DNA from: an uncultured Angelakisella sp.
Lineage (GTDB): Bacteria; Bacillota; Clostridia; Oscillospirales; Ruminococcaceae
Assembly: GCA_937914895.1 (NCBI GenBank)
Contig: CALGIL010000325.1
Location: forward strand, 1-7,773
DNA length: 7,773 bases
Direction: 5' to 3'
Part shown: one piece after another, positions 5,646 to 7,773 of the stretch
Layout of the letters: each line of letters opens with the position of its first letter
Numbering within the stretch: the first letter of the stretch is position 1
Position numbers and translations under genes: made by a program
Notes under the pieces: generated by a model
Databases searched by the model: none
Told to the model about the DNA's origin: nothing
Seen by the model: only the letters and a program-made list of their open reading frames with translations

Positions 5646-6890
5646 ATGAGTAAAAAGATTTCTTTGGGCGCGGCCATCGCCTATATGGCCATTGTGGCGG
5701 CGGTGGTGTTCGTGCTGACCATGCTGTATTCCCGCATGGACTTCAACCAGAAGATCCGCAACCTCAGCGAGCGGGAGACCCTGTACAACAGCCTTTCGGA
5801 GCTGGACCAGTACGCCCGGGAAAGCTACTATGGCACCATTAACGAGACCCTGCTGGACAGCAGCACCATGGCCGGCTATGTGGCGGGGCTGGGCGACCCC
5901 TATGCCCAGTTTTTGACCCCCAAGGAGTACGAGGCTTACTCCAAGGCGGACACCCGCTACATCGGCATCGGCGTCACCACCGAGCAGGACCCCGACGGCT
6001 ATATCCGCATTGTGGAGGTCTATCCCGAATCCCCGGCGGAAAACGCCGGGCTGCGGTCCGGCGACCTCATCATCAGCATCGACGGGGTGGCCACCAACTC
6101 TGCCGACACCACCTACGCCGAAATGCAGGCCAGCCTAAGGGGCGAGGCGGGCACCAAAATCACCATTGTGCCCCGGCGTGGCGCCGACGACCTGGCGGCG
6201 GTGGAGGTGACCCGGCGGGTCATCGAGGTGCCCACCGTCCGGGCCGCCCGGCTGCTGGACGGCGTGGCCTACCTGCGCATTGCGGGCATTGCCTCCTACA
6301 CCCCCAGCCAGCTGGAAAGGGCCATCCGCCAGGCTGCCGCCGACGGGGCCGTGGGCCTGATTTTTGACGTCCGCGGCGTGGAAAGCGACAATATGAAGGT
6401 GGTCAGCGAGATGCTGGACATCCTGCTGCCCAAAATGACCACCGTCTATTCCGCCACGGCCACGGGCACCCCGGTGGCGCTGTACGAATCCGACGAATCC
6501 GGGGTCAGCCTGCCCATGGCGGTGCTCATGGACAAGACCACCAAGGGCGCCCCCGAAATGTTTGCCATGGGCGTCCGGGACGGGGGAAAGGGCCGCACCG
6601 TGGGAGAGGCCACCTTTGGCAAGGGGACCCTTCAGGAGGTCCGAAAGCTTCGGGACGGCTCCGCCGTCATCCTTACCACCGCCGTGTTCTCCGGCCCTGG
6701 GGGCGCCGCCTACGACATCACCGGCGTCCCGGTGGACTACGAGGTCAAGCTGGGGGTGGACGACGAAGGCAAGGCCAGTGTGCTGGGGGTGTTTGACCTG
6801 GACGCCCAGTACCGCAAGGCCCAGGAGGTCGTGCTGGCCGCCGCCCGCTCCGCCGAGGCTGGAGCAAGCAATAGCTCGTCCGCACCGTAA
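5646..6890 (+). CDS. Membrane-anchored PDZ/S41 protein, predicted pseudoprotease (CtpA-like)
   Basis: The protein (414 aa) has an N-terminal membrane anchor (about 8-28) placing the rest outside the cell. Next come an S41 N-terminal region with LGDPYAQFLTPKEYEAY (82-98), a PDZ domain at about 104-180 (GIGV, SPAENAGLRSGDLIISIDG), and an S41 domain to about 368. Active C-terminal processing peptidases use a Ser-Lys-Gln set. Here lysine K326 (FGKGTLQ) and glutamine Q330 are present, but the serine position, 25 residues before the lysine, is Gly301 in TTKGAPE, where active enzymes read SASASE-like. The substrate motif DLRxNxGG is also altered, to DVRGVESD (241-248). This predicts loss of proteolysis with the fold kept. 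AGGAGA (5635-5640) lies 5 nt before the ATG, 26 nt after the M23 gene, so it belongs to the same operon. The C-terminus is a short Ser-rich tail. Confidence 0.9.
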   Translation: MSKKISLGAAIAYMAIVAAVVFVLTMLYSRMDFNQKIRNLSERETLYNSLSELDQYARESYYGTINETLLDSSTMAGYVAGLGDPYAQFLTPKEYEAYSKADTRYIGIGVTTEQDPDGYIRIVEVYPESPAENAGLRSGDLIISIDGVATNSADTTYAEMQASLRGEAGTKITIVPRRGADDLAAVEVTRRVIEVPTVRAARLLDGVAYLRIAGIASYTPSQLERAIRQAAADGAVGLIFDVRGVESDNMKVVSEMLDILLPKMTTVYSATATGTPVALYESDESGVSLPMAVLMDKTTKGAPEMFAMGVRDGGKGRTVGEATFGKGTLQEVRKLRDGSAVILTTAVFSGPGGAAYDITGVPVDYEVKLGVDDEGKASVLGVFDLDAQYRKAQEVVLAAARSAEAGASNSSSAP

Positions 6891-6915
6891 CGGATGATTC
6901 GTTGTCAGAAAACAG

Positions 6916-6968
6916 CAGGGACGGGGGAACGCGCACACCTTGCGCCCTTCCCCTGTCCCTGTTTTGGT
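6916..6968 (+). terminator. Strong intrinsic terminator closing the ftsEX operon
   Basis: A long stem forms from CAGGGAC (6916-6922) with GTCCCTG (6955-6961), continued by 6923-6929 with 6948-6954 (one G-T pair). After a small internal loop it is capped by GCGCA / TGCGC (6931-6935 / 6941-6945) with a 5-nt loop. TTTT (6962-6965), then further T's, follow immediately. It lies 26 nt after the S41 stop codon and separates the operon from rlmH. Confidence 0.85.
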
Positions 6969-7069
6969 TTAGTTTCTGCTTTCCGGCGGTTTTCCGCATA
7001 CCTTATGGCTTTCCCGTCCCTACTGTTTTTTAGTTTCTATGTTCCAGCAACTGTCAGGGGGTTTTTTCC

Positions 7070-7546
7070 ATGCTGAATCTAACCATTGTGGCCGTGGGCA
7101 GGCTGAAGGAGGCCTGGCAGCGGGAGGGCGTCGGGGAGTACCTGAAGCGCCTGGAGGGCTTTTGCCGCCCGTCGGTGGCGGAGATAGACGAATACCGCCT
7201 GCCCGACAATCCCTCCGCCGCCCAGATCCAAAAGGGGCTGGAGGAGGAGGGAAAGGCCGTCCTGCGTCGGGTGGGGGGAACCCCCTTTGCGGCCCTGTGC
7301 ATCGAGGGCAAAGGGATGACCTCCCAGGAGCTGTCCCTGTTTTTGCAGGAGCAGCAGCAGCGCACCGGCAGCCTTGCCTTTGTCATCGGCGGCAGCCACG
7401 GCCTGTCGCCGGAGGTCAAGGACCGGGCGGTGCTGCGCCTGTCCCTGTCCCCCATGACCTTCCCCCACCAGCTATTCCGGGTGATGCTCTGCGAGCAGCT
7501 CTACCGCGCCTGCTCCATTGCCGCGGGGGGAAAGTACCACAAGTGA
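7070..7546 (+). CDS. rlmH: 23S rRNA (pseudouridine1915-N3)-methyltransferase RlmH
   Basis: RlmH is a SPOUT-class methyltransferase that uses S-adenosylmethionine to methylate N3 of pseudouridine 1915 in helix 69 of 23S rRNA, on the assembled 70S ribosome. The 158-aa length is typical. Family hallmarks are seen in order: MLNLTIVAVGRLKE at the N-terminus; AALCIEGKGMTSQEL (74-88); the cofactor-binding knot FVIGGSHGLSPEV (104-116); and LSLSPMTFPHQLFRVMLCEQ (124-143), followed by LYRACSI and the terminal YHK (156-158). Nothing is truncated. The ATG follows AGGGGG (7056-7061) with an 8-nt, T-rich gap. It lies downstream of a strong terminator, so it should have its own promoter within 6966-7055, but I could not identify convincing -35 and -10 boxes there. 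Confidence 0.95.
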   Translation: MLNLTIVAVGRLKEAWQREGVGEYLKRLEGFCRPSVAEIDEYRLPDNPSAAQIQKGLEEEGKAVLRRVGGTPFAALCIEGKGMTSQELSLFLQEQQQRTGSLAFVIGGSHGLSPEVKDRAVLRLSLSPMTFPHQLFRVMLCEQLYRACSIAAGGKYHK

Positions 7547-7563
7547 CCTACGGGGGTGTTTGT

Positions 7564-7584
7564 GCCCTGCCGGGCGGGGCTTTT
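7564..7584 (+). terminator. Weak hairpin just after rlmH
   Basis: GCCCTG (7564-7569) pairs with CGGGGC (7575-7580), including one T-G pair, around a 5-nt loop. TTTT (7581-7584) follows. The T-run is short, so termination may be partial; the stronger signal lies at 7642-7676. This hairpin is also the start of the first copy of the repeat described at 7564-7773. Confidence 0.45.
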
Positions 7585-7641
7585 GGATTTATCAAAGGTT
7601 TGCTTCTTTACACTACGGGGCGGGGTCCCGGGCCCTCTTAC

Positions 7642-7676
7642 GCCTCCGGCGGGGTGACCCTCCGGGGGCTTTTTTT
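7642..7676 (+). terminator. Intrinsic terminator downstream of rlmH
   Basis: GCCTCCGG (7642-7649) pairs with CCGGGGGC (7662-7669), 8 bp with one T-G pair. The 12-nt loop can itself form a small GGG/CCC stem. Seven T's follow (7670-7676). This is the best termination signal after rlmH, about 95 nt beyond the stop codon, and lies between the two repeat copies. Confidence 0.7.
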
Positions 7677-7773
7677 GCCCTGCGGGCAGGGTCCTGATTT
7701 TAACCAAAGTTATCTTTTTACTCTATGGGGCGTTGCCCCAAACCCTCTTTGCCCTCCGGGTGGGGCAACGCCC

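Larger units (their letters stand above)
7564..7773. repeat. Two diverged tandem copies of a ~97-bp hairpin-rich intergenic repeat
   Basis: Copy 1 (7564-7660) and copy 2 (7677-7773) share the same order of elements. Each opens with a GCCCTGC hairpin and then an AT-rich stretch with CAAAG. Next comes a CTTT..ACTCTATGGGG-type segment (CACTACGGGG in copy 1, CTCTATGGGG in copy 2), then a long G/C stem with an internal CCCTCTT and CCTCCGG. Sequence identity is only partial, so the copies are old or independently inserted. In copy 2 the stem GGGCGTTGCCCC / GGGGCAACGCCC (7728-7739 / 7762-7773) is perfect over 12 bp, with an inner ACCC / GGGT pairing, and runs to the window edge. No gene is visible in this 227-bp tail. 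Confidence 0.6.

Overview
The window is GC-rich bacterial DNA in which every convincing gene lies on the + strand. It most likely comes from a high-GC member of the Firmicutes, class Clostridia (Oscillospirales-like). The basis is a CdaR/PucR-type regulator with clostridial features, an FtsEX pair followed by a PcsB/CwlO-like M23 hydrolase and an S41 protein, strong Shine-Dalgarno sites, and G/C-rich hairpin repeats between genes. This placement is an inference from gene content; no phylogenetic marker was compared.

Layout. 1-260 is a structured non-coding region: a roughly mirror-symmetric repeat with a hairpin at each end and a four-way, cloverleaf-like palindrome in the middle. 267-524 encodes an unrecognised 85-residue three-helix membrane protein. 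A partial second copy of the repeat follows directly (526-587). 604-1332 encodes an RsuA-family 16S rRNA pseudouridine synthase. 1333-1657 is an AT-richer intergenic region with one good sigma-A promoter. 1658-2743 encodes the CdaR/PucR-type regulator. Then come ftsE (2815-3489), ftsX (3486-4391, 4-base overlap), a secreted coiled-coil M23 peptidase (4432-5619) and a membrane-anchored PDZ/S41 protein (5646-6890), closed by a strong terminator at 6916-6968. rlmH (7070-7546) follows, and the window ends in two diverged copies of a roughly 97-bp hairpin-rich repeat containing a terminator at 7642-7676.

How the genes work together. In other bacteria FtsE hydrolyses ATP in the cytoplasm, and FtsX carries the signal across the membrane to switch on a coiled-coil murein hydrolase (PcsB, CwlO or EnvC systems). 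Genes 2815-5619 encode all three parts. The S41 protein has a membrane anchor and a PDZ domain, but where active relatives have the catalytic serine it has Gly301, and the usual substrate-loop motif is also eroded. It is therefore predicted to be a pseudoprotease, perhaps a scaffold or regulator of the FtsEX-hydrolase complex. That prediction and the cloverleaf-like repeat are the two most interesting points here. No defence system, CRISPR array, tRNA, rRNA or complete transposon was found.
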